NCBI RefSeq assembly: GCF_030272615.1
Contig: NC_081410.1
Location: forward strand, 139,540,849-139,604,848
Length of the DNA stretch: 64,000 nucleotides
DNA from: Cryptomeria japonica
Lineage: Eukaryota > Streptophyta > Pinopsida > Cupressales > Cupressaceae
Direction: 5' to 3'
Positions within the stretch are counted from its first letter, which is position 1; each line of letters begins with the position of its first letter. The notes below the pieces were generated by a model. It made no database searches, had not been told where the DNA came from, and was given only the letters and a program-made list of their open reading frames with translations. Position numbers and translations under genes: made by a program. Below, piece by piece: positions 21,653 to 32,660 of this stretch.

Positions 21653-22867
21653 AGTAAATGAAATAATAAAGGAGACTCAAAAAGCATGGGTTAATTTTTT
21701 TAGAGAAAACATGGGTTTCTTTACTTCACTGGAAACCAAGATGGACACTTAGATACCTCAGTTGAAGGAAAAGGAAAGGGGATTATGGGTACTTCACCCT
21801 TAGTTTTGAAAAATATTAAGATAGTGGAAATTGAGCCCCCAGTAAATACAGATGTACAGAAAAATATTGAGATACCTATTAATACAGAGAGTGAACATGC
21901 TAACATTGTCTAGGATACTAATATTGAGGATAATTGTCCTCTGGATACAAATGTATAGTTTGAGGTTACTATTCCTACAGAGGAACCGATAGTTACATAG
22001 ACTGCACCAAGTGGTGAAGCCACCGGTGCAAATGAGGAGGTTATAAAGGATAAATCTTCAGAGGAGAAGATAGGGGATTTCAGCTGGGAACCGGTTATTG
22101 GTCCATCATTATTGTCAATTCACACTTCACAGGTAGAAAAGAAAAACTTCACAGAAATGAGTTCCACTGAACTGATGATGATGGTAGTACAAAAACTGAT
22201 GAAGGGGGGATCTGTAGATAAAGGTATTATAGATCAATCAATCATTGTTTTACACAGACTGGTCCCAGAGTGTAAGATTGAAAATGAAGCGAGCCCATTT
22301 GGAAATATTAAGGTAATCACTGAGCATAATTCAAAGGACTTTCAATCCTTACAACAAATCTCAAACCAACAAACACTAGAAAGGTTTACTTAGGCTAAGA
22401 GAGTTGCATTTGATCAGGTAATTGAAACTGAGAAGAAAAAGATTGAGGAGAAGCTGATACTAATAGAAAACTCTTTGAATCAATGTACAAATATATATAG
22501 GGTATGTTGTAAAACTAAAATACTTATAGCTAATGTGGATAAATGGATAAAAGAGATTCAGGAACAAATTGCAACTATAGCTAACTCTTTTGACAGATTG
22601 ATTTCATTGACTACATCAATTAATGGTCAAATTTTGATTTTGGAGAACCAAATTTTTGCTCTTGAGAATGAAAGAGACAAAATAATTAAAAGAGTCAAAA
22701 TTTTGAGAGGCTTGGTGAGTCCCCGGTTGGATTCACTTTGTGTACATAAGAAAGAATGCATGGATATGGTGGGAAAGCCCACACCGACAGAGGTAAATGA
22801 AAAAGAGTCTTTTACACATTTATTGAGTGGACTTGTATCTATTTCTAGCACATTCAAAACTAGCTAG
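21653..22867 (+). pseudogene. ORF2 of element B, C-terminal coiled-coil part
   Basis: This resumes the B ORF2 after the retroposon. Frames are broken by stops near 21750, 21912 and 21957. Two longer open pieces, 22112-22393 and 22475-22867, are rich in Glu, Lys, Ile and Leu with heptad spacing and end at 22865-22867. The equivalent in element A is about 3215-4640. A long coiled coil suggests self-association or scaffolding. No catalytic motifs. Confidence 0.55.
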
Positions 22868-23243
22868 GTTACTTATCTGGAGTTACTAGAGGAGGCTTAT
22901 CCGGATATTTTGAAATTCATAAGACATTTTTTGGGATATTCATTATATAGTTCTCATTATTTGACATTCCTTTTTGAACTTTTGATGGCATTGATGTCAA
23001 AGGGGGAGTAGTATAGATGTGAAAAAGAACAAAAATATTTGTATACATTAGGGGGAGTAGTATAGATGTGAAAAAGAACAAAAATATTTGTATACATTAG
23101 GGGGAGTTATGGAGTCATGGATTTTTGGAGATATGGAGTATTGTGCATATTCAACTCAGGGGGAGTAGGGCAAGATGAAACCAACAAATGAAACCTTGAC
23201 CATTTTTCACATGAGTGTTTCCATCAATGCCAAAGGGGAGGTT
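22868..23243 (+). promoter_or_regulatory. 3' untranslated region of element B with repeated purine tracts
   Basis: Tracts of the form gggggag occur near 23002, 23051, 23100 and 23159, and ccaaaggggagg at 23230-23241 immediately precedes the LTR and is the likely primer for plus-strand synthesis. tttccatcaatg at 23218-23229 pairs 11 of 12 with cattgatggcaa at 23286-23297 in the LTR. Confidence 0.65.
23002..23099 (+). repeat. 49-bp tandem duplication upstream of the B 3' LTR
   Basis: Two identical 49-bp copies (23002-23050 and 23051-23099) each begin with gggggagtagtatagatg. A partial third copy starts at 23100. The identity suggests recent slippage or duplication. Confidence 0.9.
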
Positions 23244-24162
23244 TGTTTTTAATTTACACTCAATTGGTTGGTTTCACTATTTTGTCATTGATGGCAACAT
23301 GGCATTGTGTTCCAGCTTCATGTTTTTATTCTATGGTGTACTGGCAGGTGCTTCACAAATACTTCACTGACACCAGTAATGGAGGTCAACATGGTTTAAT
23401 AAAGGTTATCGGTATTAGAGGTCGACATATCTTGGATCTAGCATTGGCAATTGATTTTAATGTTTATGCGTTTATGTTATCTGGACGACATGTAATTTGA
23501 TATTGTAAATTTCTTTGTAAGCCAACATAAGGCATGCAAAGTTGTATAGGGTATATAGAACAGTTTGATAGATCATTTTTATATGATAGAGATAGAAGAG
23601 ACATATGATAGGAGATTATGGATATGTGAATGTAATATGATATGAAATATATTAGAGAGATCATGTATGTGAGGAAATTCATGTGAGGGTTATTCTGGTA
23701 AAGGGTTTAGGGTTTCAGACCGGAACAAATAGAGCTTAAACTGGAACTATATACTAGCATAGAAGATACTATCTTAAGCAGTTCACACTTATCCAGATTG
23801 TAGTATGAAATTTTATATAGTCAATAAGGCTCTTTTTGTGATTGAGTAGTGTGCTCTAGGCTGTAAGCCTTCCTGCAAGTGTAGGCCCCTCATATTTTGT
23901 AATCTCTCTTCATATAGCCAGTGGATAGATATTATGGGTCACAAATCCCACCATGGTTTTTCCTCTTTGAGGTTTTCCATGTATAAATTTGTGTCTTATG
24001 ATTCTCTTTTATGTCATTGGCTTATTGGTTGCTTTACTTCTTTCAATTTTGTATGTACCAGAATACCGATTGGTGTATGCATGTTTTAATAAGGCTAAAA
24101 CTTATCATTCTGGTATAACACTGATTCACCCCCCCCCCCCTCAGTGTTATTGGTTTCCAACA
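23244..24162 (+). repeat. 3' LTR of element B
   Basis: The LTR is 919 bp, begins TGTTTTTAAT and ends CCAACA. It matches the 5' LTR throughout. The hairpin stem ATAACACTGA/TCAGTGTTAT is intact, with an all-C loop core of about 12 bases. Confidence 0.87.
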
Positions 24163-24167
24163 CCGGT

Positions 24168-25175
24168 AAAGTAGAAGAAAGAGAGATGAGGATGAGAGAT
24201 CTAGAGCAATACCACAAGGAGTATAAGACGTCTCTAATCTTGAGGAACAAAGCCCTCAATCTTAGGATCTTAACTCACTCACACATACACAAAAACATAC
24301 AAAACCAAAAGGAACAAGATACACAAACAAAACAAAGTGCAAAGGACACACAACAGAAACAAGACACAAGACAACAAACCATTTAGCCGAAGAGACCTCA
24401 ATACTCAAATGTCTCAACAACTAAATAAAACACAAGGACAAATGCCATCACATAAACACAAGCGATCACATAAAATAGCAAAGCTAACATCATCCATGAA
24501 CCATCAATAGTAAAACTATGGGCTCATGAGAGGAAGGAGAGAGGGGACATGAATATGCACTTTGGTGATCCATGAGAAGAAAGATGAAGAAGAGAGGAAC
24601 CATGGACATCTTGCTCCTAAAACTAGGTGATCCATGGAGAGAAGTACATGGAAATCTAGCCCCTAGAGTCTGTCTAGGTGATCCATGTAAGGGAGGAGAG
24701 TGAGAACACCGTTAGTTTCACCCAACCTCAAGCACATGTATGTGCAAGTGAGGTTCAAAGCACCTCATAGGAGTTTATGCCTGAGTATGCTACAACGTGT
24801 ATAGAATGTATAATACAAGTGTCAAGAAAGGCATGATATCTCATTCTAAGATTCTATGCTCTGGTTCCGAGAATAATCATCCCACATAAGAGAAAAGTGG
24901 TGTTATCTCCCTCTAAGATTCTGTGCTCTAGTTCCAAGAATAACCCACTATACAAAAAGAAGAAGTGAAGACATCTCTCTCTAAGAGTCTATGCTCTGCT
25001 TCCAAGAATGACCCACTGTACAAGGGAAAAGCAATGTCATCTCGCTCCAAGAGTCTGTGCTTTGGTTCTGAGAATGACCCACTATACAAGAGAAAAGTGA
25101 TGACATATTTCTCTAAGAGTTTGTGCTCTGGTTCCAATAATCCCCCACTATACAATGCATAAGAGAAGTATAGTA
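24168..25175 (-). other. Internal DNA of element I between B and E
   Basis: By nesting logic this is I sequence near its 3' end. It has no convincing coding region. It holds three copies of the phrase ggtgatccatg (near 24561, 24632 and 24679) and the tandem array at 24835-25165. Confidence 0.55.
24835..25165. repeat. Five-copy tandem array, unit about 67 bp
   Basis: The landmark tctaag or tccaag recurs at 24845, 24912, 24980, 25046 and 25112, spacing 66-68 bp. Each unit contains gctctggttc-like and cccactatacaa-like segments. Units differ by several substitutions, so the array is old. It lies in noncoding DNA of element I. Confidence 0.85.
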
Positions 25176-25180
25176 CAAAG

Positions 25181-25296
25181 TGTAATACCCTAAAAATGGT
25201 CATCTAAACCATGAGCCCCTAATCTCGACAATGTCACCAAGGTCCTAACCAAAGGCAATTAAATAAATATTGAGCACACAATTAATTTCTAAAATC
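25181..25296 (+). repeat. 5' LTR of element E, first 116 bp
   Basis: It matches 42750-42865 of the 3' LTR. The last five bases aaatc (25292-25296) are the left TSD of element F, repeated at 34169-34173, where the LTR resumes. Confidence 0.9.
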
Positions 25297-25300
25297 TGAT

Positions 25301-26849
25301 TGTAGACACCTAAAAATGGTCAACGCTTGCGGAGTCATGCTTTAACATTTGCGCATTGCCTCATTTTAGGTTTTTGCATCGCATTAACATTTCTCCTATG
25401 ATTCGTACTTGGTTTTTATCATTTGCGAACATCGAGTCTTTCTTCTACATTCTTCATTTATCTCACTCGCGAATTTGGTCTTGTCGACAATACTATCCAA
25501 TCATGATTTTGATCAATTTTATCCCATTGCATCAATGTGCATGCTTATTTGTCATCATTTTGGACATCGTCAATCCTAATTAGGGTTTTGTCCTCTTGTC
25601 AATCTTGTGATCAATTTGTCATCGATCATTGTCCTCTTATCAATCTTGTCATCTGGCGATCAATTTATCATCAATCCTTCAATCTTGTCGTTTAACGATC
25701 AATTTGTCATCGGTCGTTGTCATGTTCGATCTTGTCATTTTGCGATCAATTTGTCATTGATCATGGTCATTTTCAATATTGTCATTTTGCAATCTATTTT
25801 GTCATCAACTCTTGTCATCTTGTTCGATCTTGTCATTTTGCGATCGATTTGTCATCGATTGTTGTCTGTCTCAAATATGTCAATTTGGATCAATTTGTCA
25901 TTGTTCCTCGTCAATTGGCGCATTTTCTCAATCAAATCATTTATCACATTGGTCATTTATCAATCCAAAATCAAATCATGATCGAGTCAATTATCTTTCA
26001 TCAAGACCTAATTCATCTTCTAGGGTTTCATGATTTAATCATTTAACCTTGTGTGTGTCATTTCTTCCTTCAGGATTAATAAATTGTTTATTTATCCTAA
26101 GTCTTCTCATTGCAATTAAATGTCCATTTAATTGGCTAATTATTCCTCTTTGTGAATTAATTAATAAATGACAAATTATTAATTAATTTACCTAATTACC
26201 TAATTCCTAATTTCCATCAATTTCCTAATTTCCTAATTTTCTAATTCCTAATTTCAATTTCCTCCTATTTCTCTCCTAAATTCATGGAAATGACATGTCA
26301 ATTTGTCATAAATTTGTCATAATTGACAATCAATCAATTTTGACATAGAAGTTGTCATAATTTGTCATAAATCATCAATCAACAAATTTTGCATAGAAAG
26401 TGCATAATTTGTCATAATTTGTCATAATTGACATAATTGATTTGCAATTTCCATTTGAATTGAATCATGCTAATCTTGTCATCTCTCCAATTCTTCTATA
26501 AATTGGATGAATTTCTTCAATCAAATCCCTTAACTAATAATCTTTAATCAGGCTATCGAATTTATGCTTCTAGTACTCTTGATCAATAATCAATGTCAAT
26601 CTTGCTTTCAATCATGTATGTGCACTTGTAGGTGAGATCCACAACCATTTGAAGAGGAAAGAAGAACAATGGAGCCGCATGGAAGGAGCATTCAAATCGT
26701 CATCCGGTTTGCATAATTTCTAGTTTTGTATGCTTTGTTTCATGTCTCTATTGAGTGTTGTTTAGGATAGATCATTGCAATGAATGCATTTGTGATTGAG
26801 ATATTATGTTTATCTTGTCTTGTGATGATCTCCTATTTCCTAACGTACA
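25301..26849 (+). mobile_element. Solo LTR G inserted at the tip of the F 3' LTR
   Basis: The unit is 1,549 bp, from TGTAGACACC to AACGTACA. TSD is ctgat (25296-25300) and ttgat (26850-26854), one transition apart; most of the TSD is the terminal TGAT of F itself. The first bases resemble the start of the E LTR (both contain cctaaaaatggtc), so a related Gypsy family is likely. At about 25600-25880 there is an irregular array of the theme atcttgtcatttygcgatcaa. Confidence 0.78.
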
Positions 26850-26850
26850 T

Positions 26851-28299
26851 TGATAACTCAATGATGAATGATAAGTACCAAACTGGTACTGAGAGGGGGG
26901 GTGAATCAGTACAGGGACAAATACTTTTCCCAAATTGGTTTGACTGCAAACACTGCAAATGTCTGACAGACAATAACACTGGTCTGAAACAGAGTGCAAC
27001 CGGTAAAGCTAAGAATGACTGTGACAAGCATTAACCGATAAATCACTTAGCTTTCCACTCAACTTAATACTACACTTCCATTTCACCCTTATGGATGACT
27101 AGGTAATCTATCATCCAAAATATAATAATAGCTATCTTAGCATGATTTACCTTTAGACATGAAAAATACTACACATGACACAGATTTTTCACATGGAAAC
27201 CCAACTGGGAAAAACCATGGTGGGGATGAATACCCACAAGTTGCTTTTGAACTCTTTCGAAGTCCGCTCTGTTAGGATCCTAGTCTGGTTAGAGACTATT
27301 ACAATAGGTTCTGCTAGGAACCGATCCTGTTAGAGATCACCTGGTTAAGGGATGGCTAAATACCCAGTTAAGGGTTAAACCATGTTAGAGGTTACCTTGT
27401 TAGAGGATTTCAAGAACTCCATGAGTTTGAGTCACCCTGTTAAAGGATTTACAACAAGCTGGTTAAGGCTACCTGGTTAAGGGATTTTCCAACTATTGAA
27501 GTGGTTAAAGATCAACAAGTATTACAATGATATGATAATAGCACTCAATGCTTAATGCAGATCGGCTTAAGTTCCTTCCTTCTACACACACATTATGCAG
27601 GAATCAATCCTCTTATCTCATCTGGTCTGGCAAGAATCACGTATCTCTGCACTTAGATACACACACACCATTTGCCAATAGCCTAAACATGAAACACAAC
27701 ATCAACCTTATAGAAAATAGATAGGTCGATAGCATAGACCCTAAACCCTAAACATTTAGGTTTACCAATACAGTCGGTTCAATCCTGACAGTTAATCACA
27801 TTTCATTGAATACAACGGTCTTGAACAGATCTCAAGACATTCTCCATCGTTCATTCTTCACTACTTCATGAATGTGATAACCCATCACACATTCTCCACC
27901 ATTTACAAAGACTTCGTACATTCCCGAGGTAGATAGGATCGATTTCCTTCATGCAAGATCCTTCATGCAGTCAAGATGATGTGGCAACATGATCTGATCT
28001 TCATTACAATGCTAACTCATCACACAAGCTTGGAACACTTCAACCAAAAACCCTGAAGTTGAGACTACCAACTGGTAGTCATGCAAAACCTTCATATACC
28101 AGTTCTCATACCAACGTACCAGTTTACCTCAAACAAACATACCACTTCACCTTTTCACATATACCGGTTCTGTTTGCCTGTTGCAAACTTTAATATACCA
28201 ATTCACTCTTTTCAATATACAAGTTCACTCTTCAGCATATTGTCATCAATGACAACATACAATATCATTATATCAACATATTCTGCACAAATGCCAACA
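26851..28299 (-). repeat. 3' LTR of element F
   Basis: It runs on the plus strand from TGATAACTCA to GCCAACA. It matches 32661-34168. A C-loop hairpin stem (GTACTGA at 26886-26892 with TCAGTAC at 26906-26912) is near its end. At about 27265-27495 there is a degenerate array of ctggttaagg, tgttagagg and related units. Confidence 0.88.
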
Positions 28300-28484
28300 A
28301 TCTCTCCCTTTGGCATTGATGGCAATATACAAAGATATTACCTAGCATCATATCTTCTGTTGCGGATATCTTCTCCACTTCACATCTTCTCCCCCTTTGA
28401 AAACAATACCAAAGTGGAGGCACAAGTTTTCCTGTTCCACTATGTTGCTCCCCCTGAGGAGTAGCATCCTTCAACACATCAATC
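28300..28484 (-). promoter_or_regulatory. 3' untranslated region and polypurine tract of element F
   Basis: Read on the minus strand, ccaaagggagagat abuts the LTR at 28300-28313. cattgatggcaa (28314-28325) pairs 11 of 12 with ttgtcatcaatg (28240-28251) in the LTR. Further purine tracts lie at about 28386-28395 and 28450-28460. Confidence 0.65.
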
Positions 28485-29324
28485 CTAAAAAATATTGGAC
28501 ATTGCCATACCTAACTGATGTGGAGCACATATTTCATCTCTCAAATAGGTAAATATAGCCTTTGGTAGAGGCTTGGTGAATATGTCCGCTAACTGCTCCT
28601 TACTAGAAACATGTTCCAACACAATCTCTTTGTTCTGAACCTTCTCCCTCAAGAAATGATACTTGAGCTCAAAGTGCTTGGTTCTAGCATGCAAAACCGG
28701 ATTCTTGGAAATGTTAATTGCACTTGTATTTTCACAAAATATGCTTACCGGTTCAGATACAGGAACTTTGAAGCCATTTAATACATGCTTTATCCAAATA
28801 GTCTGGGTGCAGTTCATAAAAGCTGCAACATACTTTGCTTCTGTTGTACCCTGAGAGATACAACTCTACTTTTTACTCATCCATGAGACCAGTCTACCAC
28901 CAAGGAAGAATGCACCACTAGTTGTGCTCTTCCGATCATCTACATTACTAGCCCAATCAGCATCTGTGAACACTTTCAGGTTGAAATCATTATTGTATGG
29001 ATACCATAACCCATAGTCAACTGTTCCCTTCAGATATCTAAGAATCCACTTGATTGCTACCAAGTGGGATTCTCTTGGGCTTTGTTGAAACTGAGTGGTA
29101 ATACCCACTGCATGTGCAATGTCCGGTTTGCTATGCACTACATAATCCAACTTACCAATCATTGATCGGTGATCCTTCTCATTAAACAATACCGAGTCAT
29201 CCTCTTTTGATAATTTACAACTGGTCACCATTGGTGTACCAACTGGTTTAGTGTCTTCCATGCCAAAGGTCTTCAACACCTCTTTGACATACTCGGACTG
29301 AGTAATAAAGATTCCATCTTTCAT
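28485..29324 (-). pseudogene. pol: RNase H region of element F
   Basis: Copia RNase H, which removes RNA from the RNA-DNA hybrid. TDADWAS, SAFFLGG-type and NISKNPVLHARTKH segments are clear. A stop interrupts it at about 28863-28865 after SWMSKK. The block that reads CDN in active copies is CEN (FCENTSAI), so a catalytic Asp is Glu. The C-terminal end (KQ of the IFTKPLPK motif near 28570) is followed by the stop at 28485. Frame agrees with the upstream reverse transcriptase. Confidence 0.88.
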
Positions 29325-29984
29325 TTATTGAATCTGCAGTCCAATGAAGAACTTAATCTCCCCTATGAGTGACTTTTCAAACTCAATTTTTATCTCATCA
29401 ACAAATTCATGACTCATCTTGTCATCACCTCCAAAGATGATGTCATCAACAAATACTTCATAGATCAGAATCTGATCTCCTTTTGATTTCAAGTAGATAT
29501 TGCTATCTTCACTTGTTCTTTCAAATCCAATCTTCACAAGATGGGAGTGCAAGCATTCATACCATGCTCTAGGTGTCTGCTTTAGTCCATACAAGGCTTT
29601 ATGTAGCCTACACACCATGTCACTATCTTCTGATAGGGAAAACCCATCTGGTTGTTCTATGTATACCTCCTCTTCAAGTATTCCATTTAGGAACGAAGAT
29701 TTTACATCCATTTTATATACCTTGAATCCTTTAAAAGCTACATATGCAAGAAGCATATGCACTCCTTCCAATCTTGCTATTGGAGCAAAGGTTTCTCCAT
29801 AGTCTTCTCCTTCTTCTTGGGCATATCCTTTACACACTAGTCTGGCTTTGTTCCTTACCATTGTGCCATCATCATTTAGCTTGTTTCTAAAAACCCATTT
29901 GGTTCCAATGACATTTTTATGCTGCGGTCTGGGTACCAAAGACCATGTACCATTCTTCTCTATCTGGTCAAGTTCCTCCTCCAT
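29325..29984 (-). pseudogene. pol: Reverse transcriptase of element F
   Basis: Open for 219 codons, starting [11 protein letters not shown]. Visible in order: [40 protein letters not shown] (around residues 126-138) and FVDDIIFGG (near residue 181), the catalytic Asp pair. It ends at a stop after IGLQIQ. The family copies element RNA into DNA in the particle. This domain looks structurally complete, but the flanking stops and the defective protease and RNase H mean the copy is inactive. Closest relative in the window is element C. Confidence 0.92.
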
Positions 29985-30023
29985 TGCCTTGATCCAGTCT
30001 TCATCTTTATGTGCCTCTTTGAA

Positions 30024-30530
30024 TTATTTAGGCTCAAATTCAGAGATCATACATGAGCTTTCTCTGACCTTTCTTCTTGTAATAATTCCTGCATCTTTAT
30101 CTCCTATGATATACTTTGGATCATGATTGAGTTTGACATACTTAGGTATGTTCTTAATAGATTCTTCTTGCTTTTCTTCTTCATCCTCATCTTCATCAGC
30201 ATCAGCATCCATTGGTGTAGGAACACAATTACTGGTACTGGGCTGATTTGCAACCGGTTCCTAGAAGGTTACTACTGGTTCATCTCCTACTTGCTCACTA
30301 TTGATTTCCTCAGGTTTCCTAGAGTTTTCATCAACCCTAACGTTGATGCTTTCAGCAATTCTCTAAGTCTTATTGTTGAAACATTTGAGAGCTTTACTCT
30401 TGGTGGAATATCCTAGGAATATTCCTTCATCACATTTTGCATCGAACTTGCTTTGATGTTCACTCCTCTTGATATAACATTCGCTACCAAACATTCTAAA
30501 GTAGCTTACCACTGGTGTCTTATCGGTCCA
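30024..30530 (-). pseudogene. pol: Integrase C-terminal and linker region of element F
   Basis: Same frame as the reverse transcriptase. It holds the acidic, low-complexity linker (DADEDEDEEE at about 30180-30212) typical between Copia integrase and reverse transcriptase, and, further upstream, a KCDEGIFLGYSTKSKA-like block near 30410-30450. Stops are present at about 30027, 30261, 30363 and 30531. Confidence 0.7.
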
Positions 30531-31205
30531 TTACTCATAAGGAGTCTTATCCTTTCCCTTTTTGATGAGTACTCGATTCATTGTGTAGACTGTAGTGCTC
30601 ACCGCTTCTCTCCAAAAGGTGTGAGCAACTTTTCCTTGGATCAACATAGTTCTAGCTGCTCCAACCATAGTTCGGTTGTTTCTCTCTGGTAAGCCATTCT
30701 GTTGTGGAGTCCAAGGGGTAGACAGTTGCCTCTTGATGCCATTCTCTTCACAATATTTGTTGAATTCGCCGAAAGTGAATTCCCCTCCTTGATCAGTTCT
30801 AAGGCATTTGATTCTTCTACCACTTTCCTTTTCTACCAATGCTCTGAAAGCTTTGAACTTTCCAAAGGCTTCAGACTTGTCCTTCAAGAATGTGACCCAC
30901 ACCATTCTTGAGCAATCATCTGTAAGAATCATAAAATACCTATCTCCCTACACACTCCTAGTTTTCATAGGACCACACAAATCAGTATGCACAAGATCAA
31001 GTAAGTTGTCAGCTGTGAAGGATTTACCTTTGAAGGTTGAGGAAGACATTTTCCCCAGTTGACATTCTCTACACAAAGGATTTTTCGATTTGCTCAACAT
31101 TAGCAGTCCTCTAACTACCTTGATCTTACTGGCCTTCACAATGTTATCAAATTTTACATGGTAGAGTCTCCTATGCCATATCCGGTTGTCATCAAACTTA
31201 GCCAT
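30531..31205 (-). pseudogene. pol: Integrase of element F
   Basis: Zinc site: IWHRRLYH and CRECQLG (His, His, Cys, Cys) near 31070-31190. Core residues: Asp in HTDLCGP (about 30980), Asp in RTDQGGEF (about 30790) and Glu in PERNNRT (about 30690), all kept. One stop at about 30946-30948 (after TRSV) breaks the frame. It would insert the cDNA into the genome. It is the most complete integrase core here; the equivalent in C has a deletion and that in J has lost the first Asp. Confidence 0.9.
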
Positions 31206-31216
31206 AAGAAATGTAC

Positions 31217-31570
31217 TTATATTTCATTTAGCTGAAATAAGTTACCTTTGGTCTGCATACCGGTGGCCATCAAATCACCATTCTTTCCTTTGATTTTGCA
31301 CGCTCCATTTTTGAATTCTAGAGTGAGTCCACTGTCTTGCAGCTGGGCAACACTCAATAGATTGTGTCTGAGACCTTCCACCCAATACACATTGTTAGCA
31401 CTGCTCTTTCCATTCAGAGAGATGGACCCTCTTCCTCTGACCATACATGGTGCATCATTACCAAAGTGAACCACACCACCATCATATTCTTCCAAAGATA
31501 GAAACATGCTCTAGTCACCAGTCATATGATGAGAACAACCATTGTCAATAATCCACTCATTGGAATTATC
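31217..31570 (-). pseudogene. pol: Protease region of element F
   Basis: The aspartic protease core is present as DNGCSHHM at about 31523-31546; the usual D(S/T)G is DNG, so the residue after the catalytic Asp has changed. A stop at 31511-31513 follows GD. Open downstream to 31217 with the NVYWVEGLRHNLLSVAQ block. The frame differs from gag upstream and from integrase downstream, implying one indel on each side. Confidence 0.85.
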
Positions 31571-31611
31571 AAAGCGAGAGACAAGAGCCTTCTTGTCTGA
31601 CACATCTTCCT

Positions 31612-32589
31612 TTACTGCAACAAATACAATATCTTCATTCTCTTCATCTTCCGATTCCTCATCTGTGACACCTTCATCAACTGCAACAAAATAGTTTCTC
31701 CGGTTCCTCCTTTGAATTTCTTGAACCTTTCTAGTTTGTCCTTGTTGTCACCATTAGGACAATTTATAGCAATATGTCCTATCCAGTTATAGGAAAAGGA
31801 TTTCAAAGGGAGCTTACCTCTATATTTACCGGTTCCTTTAGGAAGTTTCCTGGCAAGAAGAGCTTCAAATTCCATCAGGATCTCCTCATCATCCATTTCT
31901 CTGCTCTGTCTTGGTTCACCGCTGGTGCTTTCTTCTTTTCCTTTTTTGGATGGTACAACAGAAGCTCTAAAAGTTGATTCAATCTTTTGAACACTGCCAT
32001 CAAAACTATTTAGCTCATAGGTTGTCAACTTTGCAATGATGGAGTCTAGGGATACCTTAGTCTTTTCTATTGATCTCAACTCCTAAATAACAGTAACTCT
32101 TATTGCATAGACCGGTAATAAGGATCTCAGAACTTTGCTTACCATAGTGGAATCTTCCATTTTACCACTTGCACTCTTGATATCTCCAACAATAGTTTTG
32201 ATTCTTATTCCATACTATTGAATGGTCTCACCTTCAACCATCCACATGTCTTCAAACTTCCCTCTAAGGCTTTCTTCCTTAGCTTGTTTTACATGCTCAT
32301 CACTGCCATAGATATTCTTAAGAGTGTCCCATACTTCTTTGGGATTATCTTTATCCTAGACATCAATAAACTCAATGTTAGATAAGCTGCTAATTAGGAC
32401 TTCCATGACTTGCCCATTCTCCTATATTTCTCTCTTTTGATCATTAGTGAGAGTACCAATAGGGATAACAAAAGCATTCTCAACATAGCTCCAGTGTTGA
32501 GCACCCATTCTTCTGATGTAAATCTTCATTCCGTCCTTCCAAATTTTGAAGTTATCTCTGTTGAACTTTGGACCTTCTCTCTTCATCAT
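31612..32589 (-). pseudogene. gag: Gag of element F
   Basis: The ATG pair at 32584-32589 follows the primer site by about 60 nt and matches the start of C gag. The UBN2-type domain begins FNRDNFKIWKDGMK. Stops in this frame occur near 32424, 32356, 32218 and 32084. The knuckle region near 31770-31810 is degenerate, with SFSYNWIGHIAINC where an intact copy has CX2CX4HX4C, so both first Cys are lost. An acidic C-terminal region follows to 31612. Confidence 0.82.
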
Positions 32590-32646
32590 TACAATAGGAT
32601 CTTTCCCTCAAGCGGTTAAGCTTACAACACAGAGGACCTAGAGGAT

Positions 32647-32658
32647 GCTCTAATACCA
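32647..32658 (-). promoter_or_regulatory. Primer binding site of element F
   Basis: On the minus strand this reads TGGTATTAGAGC, one change from the initiator tRNA-Met complement, two bases from the LTR. Confidence 0.85.
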
Positions 32659-32660
32659 AT

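Larger units (their letters stand above)
6924..24162 (+). mobile_element. Element B: Gag+ORF2 non-autonomous Copia-like retrotransposon with nested insertions
   Basis: LTRs at 6924-7874 and 23244-24162 flank it, with TSD tcggt (6919-6923) and ccggt (24163-24167), one transition apart. It carries a tRNA-Met-type primer site, a Gag with four knuckles, a decayed ORF2 homologous to element A, and a purine tract before the 3' LTR. No pol is present in its own sequence: the Copia pol at 14.6-18.2 kb belongs to nested element C. Subtracting D (1,508 bp plus TSD), C (7,497 bp plus TSD) and the retroposon (1,339 bp plus TSD) leaves about 6.9 kb. It inserted into I close to the purine tract of I. Confidence 0.85.

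Noticed and set aside
25600-25880. CRISPR-like array of direct repeats
   Set aside because: The theme atcttgtcatttygcgatcaa is irregular in length and spacing, has no unique spacers, and lies inside a plant LTR.
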